Below are positions 17,259-25,757 of a DNA stretch of 64,000 bases, in pieces; position 1 is the stretch's first letter; each line of letters starts with the position of its first letter. Position numbers and translations under genes: made by a program. The stretch is from Bog-473 sp963726005. Lineage in GTDB: Bacteria; Actinomycetota; Acidimicrobiia; Acidimicrobiales; RAAP-2. The notes under the pieces are model-generated. The model saw only the letters and a program-made list of their open reading frames with translations, made no database searches and was not told the DNA's origin. The stretch spans positions 1-64,000 of the forward strand of contig CAVSAT010000001.1 in the NCBI GenBank assembly GCA_963726005.1, given 5' to 3'.

Positions 17259-18296
17259 GTGCGCATTCCGCTGCCGTTTCACGAAACCACGACGAGCGAC
17301 GCCGTGTCGACCGGCGCGCTTCCCGGCCTCGAGGTCGTCGAAGACCTCCTCCACGAGGTCTTCGAGCTCTACCGCCCGCTGGAGGAGGGGGACGTCGCCG
17401 ACTACATCCCTGCGCTGGCCAACGTCGACCCGTCGTTCTTCGCCGTGAGCATCGTGGGCGTGGCCGGCCGGTGCCTCTCGGTGGGGGACGCAGGCCAGCT
17501 CTTCTCGCTGCAGAGCATTTCGAAGGCGTTCGTCTTCGCTCTGGTGTGCGACGCCATCGGCCACGAGGAGGCGCACCGCCGGCTCGGCGTCAACGCGACG
17601 GGACTGGCGTTCAACTCGGTGATGGCAATTGAGTTGAACGAGGAGCGCACCATGAACCCGATGGTCAACGCGGGCGCCATGGCCACCACCAGCCTCGTCC
17701 CCGGCGCGACCCCGCAGGACCGGTGGGCATTCATCCGCCAGGGGCTTTCGCACTTTGCGGGGCGGGAACTCGACCTCGACCCCGAGGTGTACGAGTCCGA
17801 GTCGGCGACCAACTTGCGCAACCAGGGCATCGCCCACCTCCTGCACAGCTACGACCGCCTGTACGCGGACCCCGACGAGACCACCGACCTCTACACCCGC
17901 CAGTGCTCGCTGCTGGTGACCGCGCCGGACCTGGCCGCGATGGGCGCCACCCTGGCCAACGGGGGCGTGAACCCCCTCACGGGACGCCGTGTGATCGAGC
18001 CCTTTCACTGCAAGCACGTCCTGGCCGCGTTGGCGACGGCGGGTCTCTACGAGCACTCCGGTGACTGGCTCTACGAGGTCGGTCTCCCCGGCAAGAGCGG
18101 CGTCAGCGGCGGCATCGTGACGATCGCACCGGGGAAGGGCGGCCTGGCCACGTTCTCGCCGCGGCTCGACGGGGCGGGCAACAGCGTCCGGGGGCAACGG
18201 GTCACACGGCACGTGTCCGAGAAGCTGGGGCTGAACATCTTCGGGTCCAAGCCCGCGGCGGCCGGCCCGTCCTCCAGCCCGCCGCCGCCCGCCTGA
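17259..18296 (+). CDS. glsA: Glutaminase A
   Basis: A 345-residue serine-dependent beta-lactamase-fold glutaminase converting glutamine to glutamate and ammonia. The Ser-x-x-Lys catalytic pair is in SLQSISKAFVF; other family blocks are TMNPMVNAGAMATTSLV, YESESATNLRNQGIAHLL and GLPGKSGVSGGIVTIAPGKG. The Pro/Ser-rich C-terminal tail after GLNIF is extra. GTG start 17 nt after the SDR stop, so it may belong to the same transcript. Confidence 0.93.
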   Translation: MRIPLPFHETTTSDAVSTGALPGLEVVEDLLHEVFELYRPLEEGDVADYIPALANVDPSFFAVSIVGVAGRCLSVGDAGQLFSLQSISKAFVFALVCDAIGHEEAHRRLGVNATGLAFNSVMAIELNEERTMNPMVNAGAMATTSLVPGATPQDRWAFIRQGLSHFAGRELDLDPEVYESESATNLRNQGIAHLLHSYDRLYADPDETTDLYTRQCSLLVTAPDLAAMGATLANGGVNPLTGRRVIEPFHCKHVLAALATAGLYEHSGDWLYEVGLPGKSGVSGGIVTIAPGKGGLATFSPRLDGAGNSVRGQRVTRHVSEKLGLNIFGSKPAAAGPSSSPPPPA

Positions 18297-18320
18297 CTGC
18301 GACGCCGATCGTCCGATCGG

Positions 18321-19136
18321 TTAGCTCAACTGCAGGAGGCGCGCCGCCGTCCCACCCAGGAAGGCGTCGGCCGCAGCGTCGGCGAGGGGCAGATCCCGGG
18401 CGGCGGCCACGGCACGCTCCATGGGCAGGAAGGGATGGTCCGACGCGTAGAGGACGCGGCCCAGGCCCCGGGAGGAGTTCATGAACGCGAGGAGTGCGGG
18501 GTCCATGTACCTGGCGAGATAGGCCGAGTTGGACAGGTAGAGGTCGGGCCACTTGAGCATGTACTGCATGAGCAGGGCCTCGAAGGGATGGCCCATGTGC
18601 GCGCCGATGACGGTGAGCCCCTTGAAGTCGATGAGGACGTCCTCGAGGAGCTCGGGGCGCTGGCAGGCCGAGCGGACCCGCGGGCCCGGGACGCCGACGT
18701 TGACGGAGACGGGCAGGCCGAGCTCGGCGCAGGTGGCGTAGACGGGGTAGTAGAGCTTGTCGTTGAGCGGGTACTGGTGCACCAGGGGCGTGACGCGCAC
18801 CAGCGCCACCGCCGGGTGCTGGGCGAGCGCGCGCAAGCGCGTGCACTGCCGCACCGGGCGGTCGGGGCGATCGGCCACCAGTGCGACGCGCAGGCGGTCC
18901 GGGTGGTCGGCGACGTCATCGAGCAGCGCGTCCGTCCCGGCGTCGGTGATCCCCGCGGCGACGACGCCGACGTCGACCCCGCAGGCGTCCATCGTCGCCA
19001 GCAGCTGTGCGAGGGTGGCGGCGGCCGAGAGGTCGCCGCCCAGGAGGTCGGGGATCCCCTCGTTGCCGGCCTGACCGAGGAAGGCCTCGGCGGCCTTGCC
19101 GGTGAGCGCGTTGACCCAGAGGTCGACGACCGTCAC
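18321..19136 (-). CDS. Amidohydrolase 2 (TIM-barrel metal-dependent hydrolase)
   Basis: A 271-residue TIM-barrel protein. It lacks the usual N-terminal HxH, having DLWVN as in a known actinobacterial subset, but keeps the barrel residues GLTVIGAHMGHPFEALL and the C-terminal Asp in VLYASDHPFLPM. Decarboxylase or hydrolase chemistry is plausible, substrate unknown. The GTG at 19136 overlaps the stop of the SRPBCC gene (GTGA), supporting this start and a functional pair. Confidence 0.82.
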   Translation of the reverse strand: MTVVDLWVNALTGKAAEAFLGQAGNEGIPDLLGGDLSAAATLAQLLATMDACGVDVGVVAAGITDAGTDALLDDVADHPDRLRVALVADRPDRPVRQCTRLRALAQHPAVALVRVTPLVHQYPLNDKLYYPVYATCAELGLPVSVNVGVPGPRVRSACQRPELLEDVLIDFKGLTVIGAHMGHPFEALLMQYMLKWPDLYLSNSAYLARYMDPALLAFMNSSRGLGRVLYASDHPFLPMERAVAAARDLPLADAAADAFLGGTAARLLQLS

Positions 19137-19678
19137 GAAGAGGCGGCGTCGGCTGCGCCGGCCGCCTCGCCCGTATTCGCCTTGGCCTTGGCCTTGGCCT
19201 TGGCCTTGGCCGCCCGCAGGTAGCGCACGCCCGTCGTCAGCGACTCCTTGATGAGCCGGTCGTTGTCCTTGGAGATGAAGGCGTGCACGCGCTTCTCGAG
19301 CAGCGCGCGCAGGACGGGGTTGAAGGCGCGGTACGACTCCGTGAAGTGCACGCGGGTCGTCCCGTTGCCGAGGTCCTCCAGCCGGGTCCGCCCCTCCGCC
19401 TCGGACCACAGGGGCCGGCCGACGGCGTTGTACTTCCACGAGACCTGCGGGGTCACCTCGGTCAGCCACTCCCAGGACTGGCCCTTGCCGCCGGTGAGCA
19501 GATAGCGGGGCACACGGAAGGTGCAGTGGCGGACCAGGCCCTCGCCGATCGCATCGCCGGGGTGGAGGATGTCGATGGTCACCTCTCCCGTCTCGGTGTG
19601 GGGGATCCGGGCCCAGAAGAGCTGCCACAGCTCGCCCACGCTGGCCTCGATGTCGACGTAGTAGTGGTGCTCCTGCAT
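19133..19678 (-). CDS. SRPBCC (START-like) ligand-binding protein with Lys-Ala tail
   Basis: A 181-residue helix-grip protein: N-terminal YYVDIEASVGELWQLFW, middle WEWLTEVTPQVSWKYNAVG, and RVHFTESYRAFNPVLRALL. The C-terminal tail contains an (Ala-Lys)5 run encoded by a perfect 6-bp tandem repeat, giving a basic extension absent from most relatives. Possible roles are hydrophobic ligand binding or aromatase/cyclase-like activity. Translationally coupled to the amidohydrolase gene. Confidence 0.8.
   Translation of the reverse strand: MQEHHYYVDIEASVGELWQLFWARIPHTETGEVTIDILHPGDAIGEGLVRHCTFRVPRYLLTGGKGQSWEWLTEVTPQVSWKYNAVGRPLWSEAEGRTRLEDLGNGTTRVHFTESYRAFNPVLRALLEKRVHAFISKDNDRLIKESLTTGVRYLRAAKAKAKAKAKANTGEAAGAADAASS
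19181..19210. repeat. Five tandem CTTGGC hexamers
   Basis: A perfect 6-bp unit repeated five times within the SRPBCC gene, read on the minus strand as alternating Ala and Lys codons. Slippage could change the tail length in steps of two residues without a frameshift. Confidence 0.9.
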
Positions 19679-19740
19679 CGGCTCACCATATCCCCGGACC
19701 TGACACGGGGGTCAGGTTGCGAGGGCCTCCGGCCAGCGGC

Positions 19741-20343
19741 TCAGGGAAAGGGCGTGCCGTAGCGGTTCAGGTGTGCCTTCTCGGCCAGCGGTCGGCGCCG
19801 CGGCGGTCCGAGGGGAGCGGGGAGGTGGCCGAGGGGGACCACGGCGATCGGTATCACTTCGGGCGGCAGGCCGAGGAGGACCGCGAGCTCCTCGCCGGCC
19901 ACGACGGGCAGGGTGGTCAGGGTCGAGCCGAGACCGAGGGCGTGCGCCGCCAACAGCAGGTTCTGCACGGCGGGGAAGACCGAGGCGTCGAGCGTCTGCG
20001 GGAAGGCCAGACGCGTGTCGCCGCAGACGACCACGAGGACCGGCGCCGCGGCAATGCCTCCCATGGCCCCGCGGTCCACGTCGTCGAGGAAGGCGGGGGA
20101 CAGTCGCTCCTCCTCGAGGGCACGGGCGCCGCCCTGCCACAGGCGCGCCGTCATGGCGCCGATGGCGGTGCGCAACGCGCCCTCGCGCACGACGACGAAC
20201 ACGAAAGGCTGGCTGTTCTCGGCACTGGGCGCGTGGGTGGCCGCAGTCAAGATGCGGATGACCGTGTCGTCGTCCACGTCGTCGGGGAGGAACGAGCGGG
20301 CGGCCCGCTGGGTCTGCACCACGTCGAAGAAGTCGGGTGGCAC
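19741..20343 (-). CDS. Nitroreductase-family FMN (or F420) oxidoreductase
   Basis: A protein of about 200 residues. The N-terminal TQRAARSFLPDDVDDDTVIR supplies the phosphate-binding Arg residues, ATHAPSAENSQPFVFVVV is the flavin-binding block, and DASVFPAVQNLLLAAHALGLG and PLGHLP complete the fold. It resembles the FbiB/BluB-like nitroreductase group, substrate unknown. The GTG at 20343 is a conservative start; the residues upstream in the open frame are Arg-rich and unlike the family. Confidence 0.82.
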   Translation of the reverse strand: MPPDFFDVVQTQRAARSFLPDDVDDDTVIRILTAATHAPSAENSQPFVFVVVREGALRTAIGAMTARLWQGGARALEEERLSPAFLDDVDRGAMGGIAAAPVLVVVCGDTRLAFPQTLDASVFPAVQNLLLAAHALGLGSTLTTLPVVAGEELAVLLGLPPEVIPIAVVPLGHLPAPLGPPRRRPLAEKAHLNRYGTPFP

Positions 20344-20504
20344 GTCGGCGATGGTAGCGATCGGGACGCGGGGCCGCCTCCGGTCCCGGATTGGGCGCCG
20401 CCGGGGTGACCCGCTACCTTTGGCGCTGCACCGGCCCCGGCGGCCGGTGCCCGCCATGACGACGTGGATCGGATTTCGGGCGGAGGGGGAAGGGAGGCAG
20501 ACGG

Positions 20505-21020
20505 GTGGCAGACGGCGCCGAAGCGCACGAGGACGTGCTCAAGAACATCATCGGGCAGGAGACCGCCAAGGCCAAGGTCGTCGTGGAGCGGGGGCCGGTG
20601 CAGCACTTCGCCGACGCCGTGCTCAGCACGAGCCCGATCTACCACAACCCCGAGGTTGCCAAGGCGGCCGGCTTCGACGCCATCCCGGCGCCGCCGACGT
20701 GGCCCTTCTCCATGGAGTTCTCGGGCAAGTTCGACGAGATCCAACCGACCGATGCGCCGACCGGCAACCCGCTGATGACCGCGGTCGGGCCCTTGATGGC
20801 CAAGGGCGGGCTCATCCTGCACGGCGAGCAGGAGTTCATCTACCACCGGCCGGTACAGGTCGGTGACGTGCTGGTGAGCGAGGGCAAGATCACCGACGCG
20901 TACCAGAAGGAGTCCAAGGGGCGGACGATGACCTTCATCGTCTCCGAGACGAACTGGAGCGACGAGAGAACGGGCGAGCCCGTCGTCACGGCCCGCTTCA
21001 ACCTGATCCACCGGGCCTAG
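20505..21020 (+). CDS. MaoC-like dehydratase, FAS1-type N-terminal domain (HadA-like subunit)
   Basis: A 171-residue hot-dog fold protein of the MaoC_dehydrat_N type. Visible blocks are PIYHNPEVAKAAGFDAIPAP, LHGEQEFIYHRPVQVGDVL and RTMTFIVSETNW. This subunit lacks the catalytic Asp-His pair, like HadA/HadC, and would bind the acyl chain. The partner lies 48 nt downstream. Predicted role: (R)-specific hydration or dehydration of 3-hydroxyacyl thioesters. GTG start behind GGGAGG. Confidence 0.85.
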   Translation: MADGAEAHEDVLKNIIGQETAKAKVVVERGPVQHFADAVLSTSPIYHNPEVAKAAGFDAIPAPPTWPFSMEFSGKFDEIQPTDAPTGNPLMTAVGPLMAKGGLILHGEQEFIYHRPVQVGDVLVSEGKITDAYQKESKGRTMTFIVSETNWSDERTGEPVVTARFNLIHRA

Positions 21021-21021
21021 G

Positions 21022-21040
21022 CACACACACACACACACAC
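21022..21040. repeat. (CA)9 dinucleotide repeat between the hydratase subunit genes
   Basis: A 19-nt CA microsatellite between the stop of the HadA-like gene and the ribosome-binding site (GGAGG at about 21056-21060) of the HadB-like gene. It is the only such run noticed in the window; length changes would alter only the spacer. Confidence 0.9.
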
Positions 21041-21068
21041 CGACAAGGCTTGACAGGAGGTCGACACG

Positions 21069-21491
21069 ATGGGTGAGAGGAAACTGTCCTTCGACGACGT
21101 GAAGGTGGGTGACGAGGCCCCGGCGATCGCGCACAAGCTGACGCGGACCGACCTGGTGAAGTACGCGGGTGCCTCGGGTGACTTCAACCCGATGCACCAC
21201 GACGAGGTGGCGGCCAAGGCCGCCGGCCAGCCGAGCGTCTTCGGGCACGGCATGTTCTCCATGGGCCTGCTCGGGTCCGCCTTGACGGACTACGTCGGCG
21301 TGGGGAACGTGACGCGGTATCAAGTTCGCTTCGCCCGCCAGACCTGGCCCGACGAAGTGCTCTCCTCCAAGATCGTCGTCACCGGCAAGCGGGAGGACGG
21401 CGGCCGGAAGCTGGTGGACCTGGCCGTCACGCTGTCCAACGCGGAGGGCGAGGACAAGCTCGTGGGCGAGGCCACGGCCGCGCTGCCCTGA
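21069..21491 (+). CDS. MaoC-like dehydratase (HadB-like catalytic subunit)
   Basis: A 140-residue single hot-dog protein with the hydratase-2 motif YAGASGDFNPMHHDEVAA, containing the catalytic Asp and His, followed by FGHGMFSMGLLG. Together with the HadA-like subunit upstream it should form a heterodimeric (R)-hydroxyacyl-CoA/ACP dehydratase acting on long or bulky acyl chains. Strong AGGAGG ribosome-binding site upstream of the ATG. Confidence 0.88.
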   Translation: MGERKLSFDDVKVGDEAPAIAHKLTRTDLVKYAGASGDFNPMHHDEVAAKAAGQPSVFGHGMFSMGLLGSALTDYVGVGNVTRYQVRFARQTWPDEVLSSKIVVTGKREDGGRKLVDLAVTLSNAEGEDKLVGEATAALP

Positions 21492-21543
21492 GATCGGGTA
21501 GGTTCGCTCGTCGCGCGAGGCGCGACGAAGGGACGGTGCTGCG

Positions 21544-22107
21544 GTGAACCCCAAGGAACTGGAGAAGGCATTCGCAACGACGGGCGCGGTGCTCTCGGGC
21601 GTCACGAGGGAGCAGCTGGACGGGCCCACGCCGTGCGCGTCGTGGAAGGTCCGGGAGCTGGTGAACCACATCGTGGGCGGCACCATTTTCTTCGCGTCCG
21701 TCGCCGGGACGGGGAAGCCCCCGGAGGGGGAGTCAGCCGACTTCAGCGCCGGCGACGACTACGTCGCGGTGTTCAACAAGGGCGCGGCCCAGGCCGTGGA
21801 GGCCTTCTCGGCCGAGGGCGCGATGGACCGCATCGTGCACATGCCCTTCGGCGACATACCGGGCAGTGCCTTCATCAACATCGCGGCCGTCGACACCTTC
21901 ACCCACGGCTGGGACCTGGCCCGGGCCACGGGGCAGCCGACCAACCTCGACCCGGCGCTGGCCGGCGACCTGCTGGGCGTGGCCCGGTCTTTCCTCCCCG
22001 ACGCGCTGCGCGGACCCGAGCCCGCGCCGTTCGGCCCGCCGGTGGAGCCGCCGCCGGGGGCGTCGCCGGCGGACCAGCTGGCTGCGTACCTGGGGCGCCA
22101 GCCCTAG
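21544..22107 (+). CDS. TIGR03086-family DinB-like (mycothiol-dependent enzyme-like) protein
   Basis: A 187-residue four-helix-bundle protein. N-terminal LSGVTREQLDGPTPCASWKV, VRELVNHIVGG with the first metal-ligand His, and AAVDTFTHGWDLARATGQPT with the other His residues match the TIGR03086/maleylpyruvate-isomerase N-terminal family. The reaction is unknown. Its 3' end overlaps the convergent P450 gene by 4 nt. Starts with GTG. Confidence 0.85.
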   Translation: MNPKELEKAFATTGAVLSGVTREQLDGPTPCASWKVRELVNHIVGGTIFFASVAGTGKPPEGESADFSAGDDYVAVFNKGAAQAVEAFSAEGAMDRIVHMPFGDIPGSAFINIAAVDTFTHGWDLARATGQPTNLDPALAGDLLGVARSFLPDALRGPEPAPFGPPVEPPPGASPADQLAAYLGRQP

Positions 22108-23306
22108 AAGCTGAGCGGGAGCCGCGCCGGCCCCCAGATGCCGAAGTTCGACGGCTTCCACTCGATGTCGCCCCGGCGGGCCAGCCCGGGCATGCGCCGG
22201 GCCAGAAGGGGCAGGGCCTCCTGCAGCTCCGCCCGGGCCAGCGCCGCGCCCATGCAGAAGTGGATGCCGGCGCCGAACGTCATCTGGGCGGTGCCCCGCT
22301 CGCGCGTGATGTCGAAGTCGTCGGGGTCCTCGAATGCTTCGGGGTCCCGGTTGGCACCCGCGAGCGACGTGGCGACGAGCGTCCCCTGCGGGAACACGAC
22401 GTCCCGGTAGACGACGTCCTCGGAGGCGAAGCGCGCCGTGGCCCGCACGGCGCCGAGGTAGCGCATCGATTCCTCCACGGCCCGGCCCGCCAGCTCCGGC
22501 CGCTCGCCGAGCAGCGCCCACTGGTCGGGGTATTCGGTGAACAGGGCGACCGAGCACGCCAGCTGGTTGCGGGTGGTGTCGGTGCCGGCCATGAGGACGG
22601 CCTGGGCGAGCATCGCCATCTCCTCGGTCGACAGCCGGTCCCCCTCCTCTTCGATCGCGATCAGGTCGCTCAGGAGGTCGCTGCGTGGGTCGGCCCGCCG
22701 TTGCGTGATCATCTCGCTGACGTAGTCGTTCAGCTCCTCGCCGGCCCGCACGATGAGCGGCAGGTCCTCGGCCAGGTTGTTGTTGAAGAGGCGGAAGATG
22801 TCGGTGGCCCAGGCGGAGAAGAGCTTCCAGTCCTCGGGTGGCGCGCCGAGGAGCTCGCAGATGATGGGAATCGGGTAGGGCTCGCAGACGTCGGCCACCA
22901 GCTCGCACTCGCCCTGGTCGGCGATCCGGTCCACCAGCTCGCCGACCACCGCCCGCATCGTGGGCCGGAGCCGGTTGGCCGCGGCCGGCGTGAAGGCGGG
23001 CGCGACCAGACGACGGAGCCGGGCATGGCCCGCGCCCTCCATCGTGAGGATCGACTCCATTCTCCCGTCGGGAAACGGCGAGGACTCGAGCTCGGGGGAC
23101 TGCTCGATCATGGACAGGGCCGAGTGGAAGCGCTGGTCGCGCAGGATGGCGGTGACGTCCTGCAGGCGGGTCACCGCATAGCCCAGGTCGGTGCGGGCCA
23201 GCCAGTGCGCGGACCGTGCCGCCTCGATCGCGTCGAGGGCCTCCATGCGCTCCAGCCCCATGACGTCGAGGGAGGGGAGATTCAGATCCGAGACCAGTTG
23301 CGGCAT
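22104..23306 (-). CDS. Cytochrome P450
   Basis: A 400-residue soluble bacterial P450. I-helix oxygen-activation motif AGTDTTRNQ, K-helix ExxR in EESMRYLGAVR, and the haem-thiolate loop FGAGIHFCMGAALARAEL with the proximal Cys are all present. Length is normal. Substrate (steroid, terpene or fatty acid) cannot be read from sequence. No ferredoxin gene is adjacent. The ATG (MPQLVSDLN) is preceded by GC-rich repeated DNA. Confidence 0.95.
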   Translation of the reverse strand: MPQLVSDLNLPSLDVMGLERMEALDAIEAARSAHWLARTDLGYAVTRLQDVTAILRDQRFHSALSMIEQSPELESSPFPDGRMESILTMEGAGHARLRRLVAPAFTPAAANRLRPTMRAVVGELVDRIADQGECELVADVCEPYPIPIICELLGAPPEDWKLFSAWATDIFRLFNNNLAEDLPLIVRAGEELNDYVSEMITQRRADPRSDLLSDLIAIEEEGDRLSTEEMAMLAQAVLMAGTDTTRNQLACSVALFTEYPDQWALLGERPELAGRAVEESMRYLGAVRATARFASEDVVYRDVVFPQGTLVATSLAGANRDPEAFEDPDDFDITRERGTAQMTFGAGIHFCMGAALARAELQEALPLLARRMPGLARRGDIEWKPSNFGIWGPARLPLSF

Positions 23307-23369
23307 GGGCCCCCCGGGTGTGTGCGAGTCGGGCGTCGAGGCGACGCGAGGCGAGGTTAGCTGAGCCCG

Positions 23370-23422
23370 GTCGGCACCCCGGTCGGCGCCGCCGTCGGCA
23401 CCGCCGTCGGCACCGCCGTCGG
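23370..23422. repeat. GTCGGCACCGCC tandem repeat upstream of the P450 gene
   Basis: About four imperfect copies of a 12-bp GTCGGCRCCGCC unit lie roughly 60-115 nt upstream of the P450 start. They could be slippage products or a regulator-binding array. No ORF with codon structure covers them. Confidence 0.65.
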
Positions 23423-23530
23423 GTTCGGGGTGGGCCGTGTTCGCAAGGAGGACGCGCCGGTGCCGTTTCCCAGAAGGGCGTGTGGCCGGTCAGCGTCGCT
23501 GACGTTGGGCGGCGGCCACGCGCCTTCCTA

Positions 23531-23579
23531 CGGGATCAGGATCCGCCCGACCGGATCAGGATCCACCCGGCGGGATCAG
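23531..23579. repeat. Direct repeats of about 19 bp with GGATCaggATCC core
   Basis: Two and a half copies of a unit containing CGGATCAGGATCC, each an imperfect palindrome, lie just past the 3' end of the SDR gene (stop at 23596) in the P450-SDR gap. They may serve as a transcription terminator cluster or protein site; neither role is shown. Confidence 0.6.
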
Positions 23580-23595
23580 CCCGTCCGTGGACCCC

Positions 23596-24432
23596 TCATC
23601 GCTCCCCGTGCCGCGCATCCGGCTTCAGCGCCGGATGCCGCTGCGCCAGCAGCGGGAGGATCAGCGCCTTGGGGGCCAGGTGGGCCAGCGCCGCCGCGGT
23701 CCGGTTCGCCGCACCGGGGATCACGACGGCGCGCCCGGCGCCGAGCCCGTCCACGGCGGCCCGCGCCACGTCGGCCGCGGACACCCACATGAAGCTGGGG
23801 AGGGACTCGCTTGCCTCCGCGTCGGTCATCCCCGCCGACTCCGCGAAGCCCGTCTCGACCGGGCCCGGGCACAGCGTCGTGACCGTGACGCCGCTCCCGC
23901 GGAGCTCTGCCCCGAGCGCCCGGCTGTACGAGAGGACGAACGCCTTCGAGGCGCCGTAGCCGGCCTGCCCCGGCAGCGGCTGGAAGGCTGCGGTGGACGC
24001 GGTGTTCAGCACCGCGCCGCGATGGCGCGTCACCATGCCGGCCACGAAGAGCGTGCACAGGTCGACGACCGCCTCGACGTTCGTCCGGATCATGGCGAGC
24101 TCCGCGGTGCGATCGGCCTTGTGCACGGGACCCATGGTGGTGAAGCCGGCGTTGTTGACCAGGATGTCCGGCGTGAGGCCGAGGTCGGCCAACCGCGCCG
24201 GCAGCGTCCCACGGGCGTCGGTGTCGGTGAGGTCCGCCGCGATGACCTCCGTGCGGACCGCGTGCGCCCGCCCTAACTCGTCCGCCAACGCCCGCAACCG
24301 GTCTTCGCGCCGCGCCACCAGGGTCAAGCCGTGGCCGCGGCGGGCGAGTTCTCGGGCGATCTCGGCGCCGATACCCGACGAGGCGCCCGTGACGATCGCT
24401 GTCGTGTTGTCCTTCGGGGCGGGGATCGCCAT
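23596..24432 (-). CDS. SDR-family oxidoreductase
   Basis: A 278-residue classical SDR: AIVTGASSGIGAEIARELAR, VNNAGFTTMGP, NTASTAAFQPLPG with Ser, YGASK with Tyr and Lys, then the LCPGPVETGF region. The start MAIPAPKD (24432) is chosen because it lies about 10 residues before the nucleotide-binding strand, the usual distance. It resembles the DltE/YqjQ-like group with a hydrophobic C-terminus. Substrate unknown. Confidence 0.88.
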   Translation of the reverse strand: MAIPAPKDNTTAIVTGASSGIGAEIARELARRGHGLTLVARREDRLRALADELGRAHAVRTEVIAADLTDTDARGTLPARLADLGLTPDILVNNAGFTTMGPVHKADRTAELAMIRTNVEAVVDLCTLFVAGMVTRHRGAVLNTASTAAFQPLPGQAGYGASKAFVLSYSRALGAELRGSGVTVTTLCPGPVETGFAESAGMTDAEASESLPSFMWVSAADVARAAVDGLGAGRAVVIPGAANRTAAALAHLAPKALILPLLAQRHPALKPDARHGER

Positions 24433-24650
24433 GAGCTCAGCGTAGGGGACCCCTCGGAGCGCTGTCGGTGGCACGCGGGACACTCAGGTCACGAATGGAT
24501 GAAGTTCGTGTGACGGCGTCGCGGCCGACCAGGGTCTTCGCGAAAGCCCAGTTCGCATGGGGTTCACACGGGGCGGGTCGAGGGAGATACTGGTGCCAGC
24601 GAGAGGCAATTGGAGCACCCGCCGTTGCCCCGAGTGGAAAGGAGCGTCCG

Positions 24651-24695
24651 ATGTCATCGACACGCTCGACCGAGGAGGTCGATCCACCGGGTTGA
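24651..24695 (+). CDS. Possible 14-residue leader peptide
   Basis: An ATG ORF encoding MSSTRSTEEVDPPG with a good ribosome-binding site (AAAGGAG, 8 nt upstream). It lies in a 530-nt gap otherwise without a gene, followed by several potential hairpins and then a strong terminator-like stem. The arrangement resembles a leader peptide or a dual-function small RNA. No family is recognised. Confidence 0.35.
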   Translation: MSSTRSTEEVDPPG

Positions 24696-24886
24696 GTTTG
24701 CGTCACCGATGTCGGTTTCGGTGGCGCTCGGAGTAGTTCCTTCGGAGTGAAGTCCGGCGTTTGACTTAGGCCGCGCTCGCGCCGGTGCGTGTGCCGGCCG
24801 GCCGACAAGGCGGCCCCCGCACCTACAGCGCCGCAGGCTGGATCCGAAGGGACTGCGAACAGACAAAACAAATCACTACACGAGTC

Positions 24887-24912
24887 AAGGACCGGCCGGG
24901 AGGCCGGTCCTT
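24887..24912 (+). terminator. Strong 11-bp hairpin, terminator or attenuator
   Basis: AAGGACCGGCC pairs perfectly with GGCCGGTCCTT around a GGGA loop. The T-run after it is short, but the A-rich approach and stem strength fit an intrinsic terminator (the stem works on either strand). It ends about 50 nt before the LON-domain gene, so attenuation of that gene is possible. Confidence 0.7.
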
Positions 24913-24963
24913 CTCGCGTCCATTGGTCCGAGGACCTGCGCCGATGCGCGGGAGCCTCGCGCC

Positions 24964-25608
24964 ATGCCATCGTGGGGCGTGCCCGCGACGCGTCTGCCGA
25001 TGTTCCCGCTCTCGGCGGTGCTGTTCCCGCACGATTCCATGCCGCTGCACGTCTTCGAGCCGCGCTACCAGGCGTTGCTGCGCGACTGCCTGGCGGGTGA
25101 CCGTCGCTTCGGCATCGTGCTGATCAGCCGCGGCTCCGAGGTCGGCGGCGGGGACCAGCGCACCGGGATCGGCACCCGCGGGGTCATCACGAAGGCGACG
25201 GAGGTGGGCGACGGCCGCTGGATCCTCGAGGTCCGCGGCGAGGTCCGCATCGAGGTGGAGGCGTGGCTGCCCGAGGAGCCCTATCCCGTGGCACTGGTCA
25301 CCGAGCCGAGCGTGGTGCCCGCGCCGGGGTCCACCGTCCCCGCCCTCGAAGAGGCCGTCCAGCGGGTTCGCCGCGCCCGGGCGGTCCTCGCCGAGCACGG
25401 CGGCGGCCGACCCTTGCCGCCCGAGCTCTCCTTCGACGTGGGCGACGCCGAGGTGGCCTCGTGGCAGCTCTGCGCGGCCGCGCCCGTGAGCGCCTACGAC
25501 GCCCAGCGGCTCCTGGCCACGGGCGACGCGACGGAACGCGTGCGGCTCCTCGTGGAGTTGATGGAGGAGCTCGAGCTCGATCTGCACCGGATGCTGAACC
25601 AGCAGTGA
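24964..25608 (+). CDS. LON substrate-binding domain protein
   Basis: A 214-residue protein equal to the N-terminal LON domain alone, without ATPase or protease. Signature blocks are LPMFPLSAVLFPHDSMPLHV, FEPRYQALLRDCLAGDRRFG and a GTRGVITKATEVGDGRW core, followed by an alpha-helical C-terminus (LLVELMEELELDLHRML). Stand-alone LON proteins are common in actinobacteria and of uncertain role in protein quality control. Start ATG. Confidence 0.88.
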   Translation: MPSWGVPATRLPMFPLSAVLFPHDSMPLHVFEPRYQALLRDCLAGDRRFGIVLISRGSEVGGGDQRTGIGTRGVITKATEVGDGRWILEVRGEVRIEVEAWLPEEPYPVALVTEPSVVPAPGSTVPALEEAVQRVRRARAVLAEHGGGRPLPPELSFDVGDAEVASWQLCAAAPVSAYDAQRLLATGDATERVRLLVELMEELELDLHRMLNQQ

Positions 25609-25757
25609 CCAGGCCGGCGCCGTGGTCCCGAGGCCCCCGGTGGCGGCCCTGACCCGAATTGGGCTAGCAACGAGCGGCGGGGACGACACCGAAGCTACGG
25701 CGGACCGGGCAACGACCGAGAACAACGACCGAGAACGAGGACAAGGGGAGGGACGCG

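Larger units (their letters stand above)
24433..24963. other. 530-nt gene-poor region, candidate structured leader or small RNA
   Basis: Apart from the short ORF at 24651 no coding signal is seen. From about 24700 several inverted pairs occur (ACCGATGTCGGT, CTCCGAAGGAACTACTCCG) and an A-rich single-stranded stretch (ACAAAACAAATCACTACA) precedes the terminator stem at 24887. GC content dips relative to both flanks. A transcript ending at that stem is plausible; I could not match it to 6S, 6C, RNase P or other known RNAs. Confidence 0.4.

Noticed and set aside
21022..21040. CA repeat as a phase-variation switch
   Set aside because: It lies outside both coding regions and upstream of the ribosome-binding site, so frame switching is impossible.
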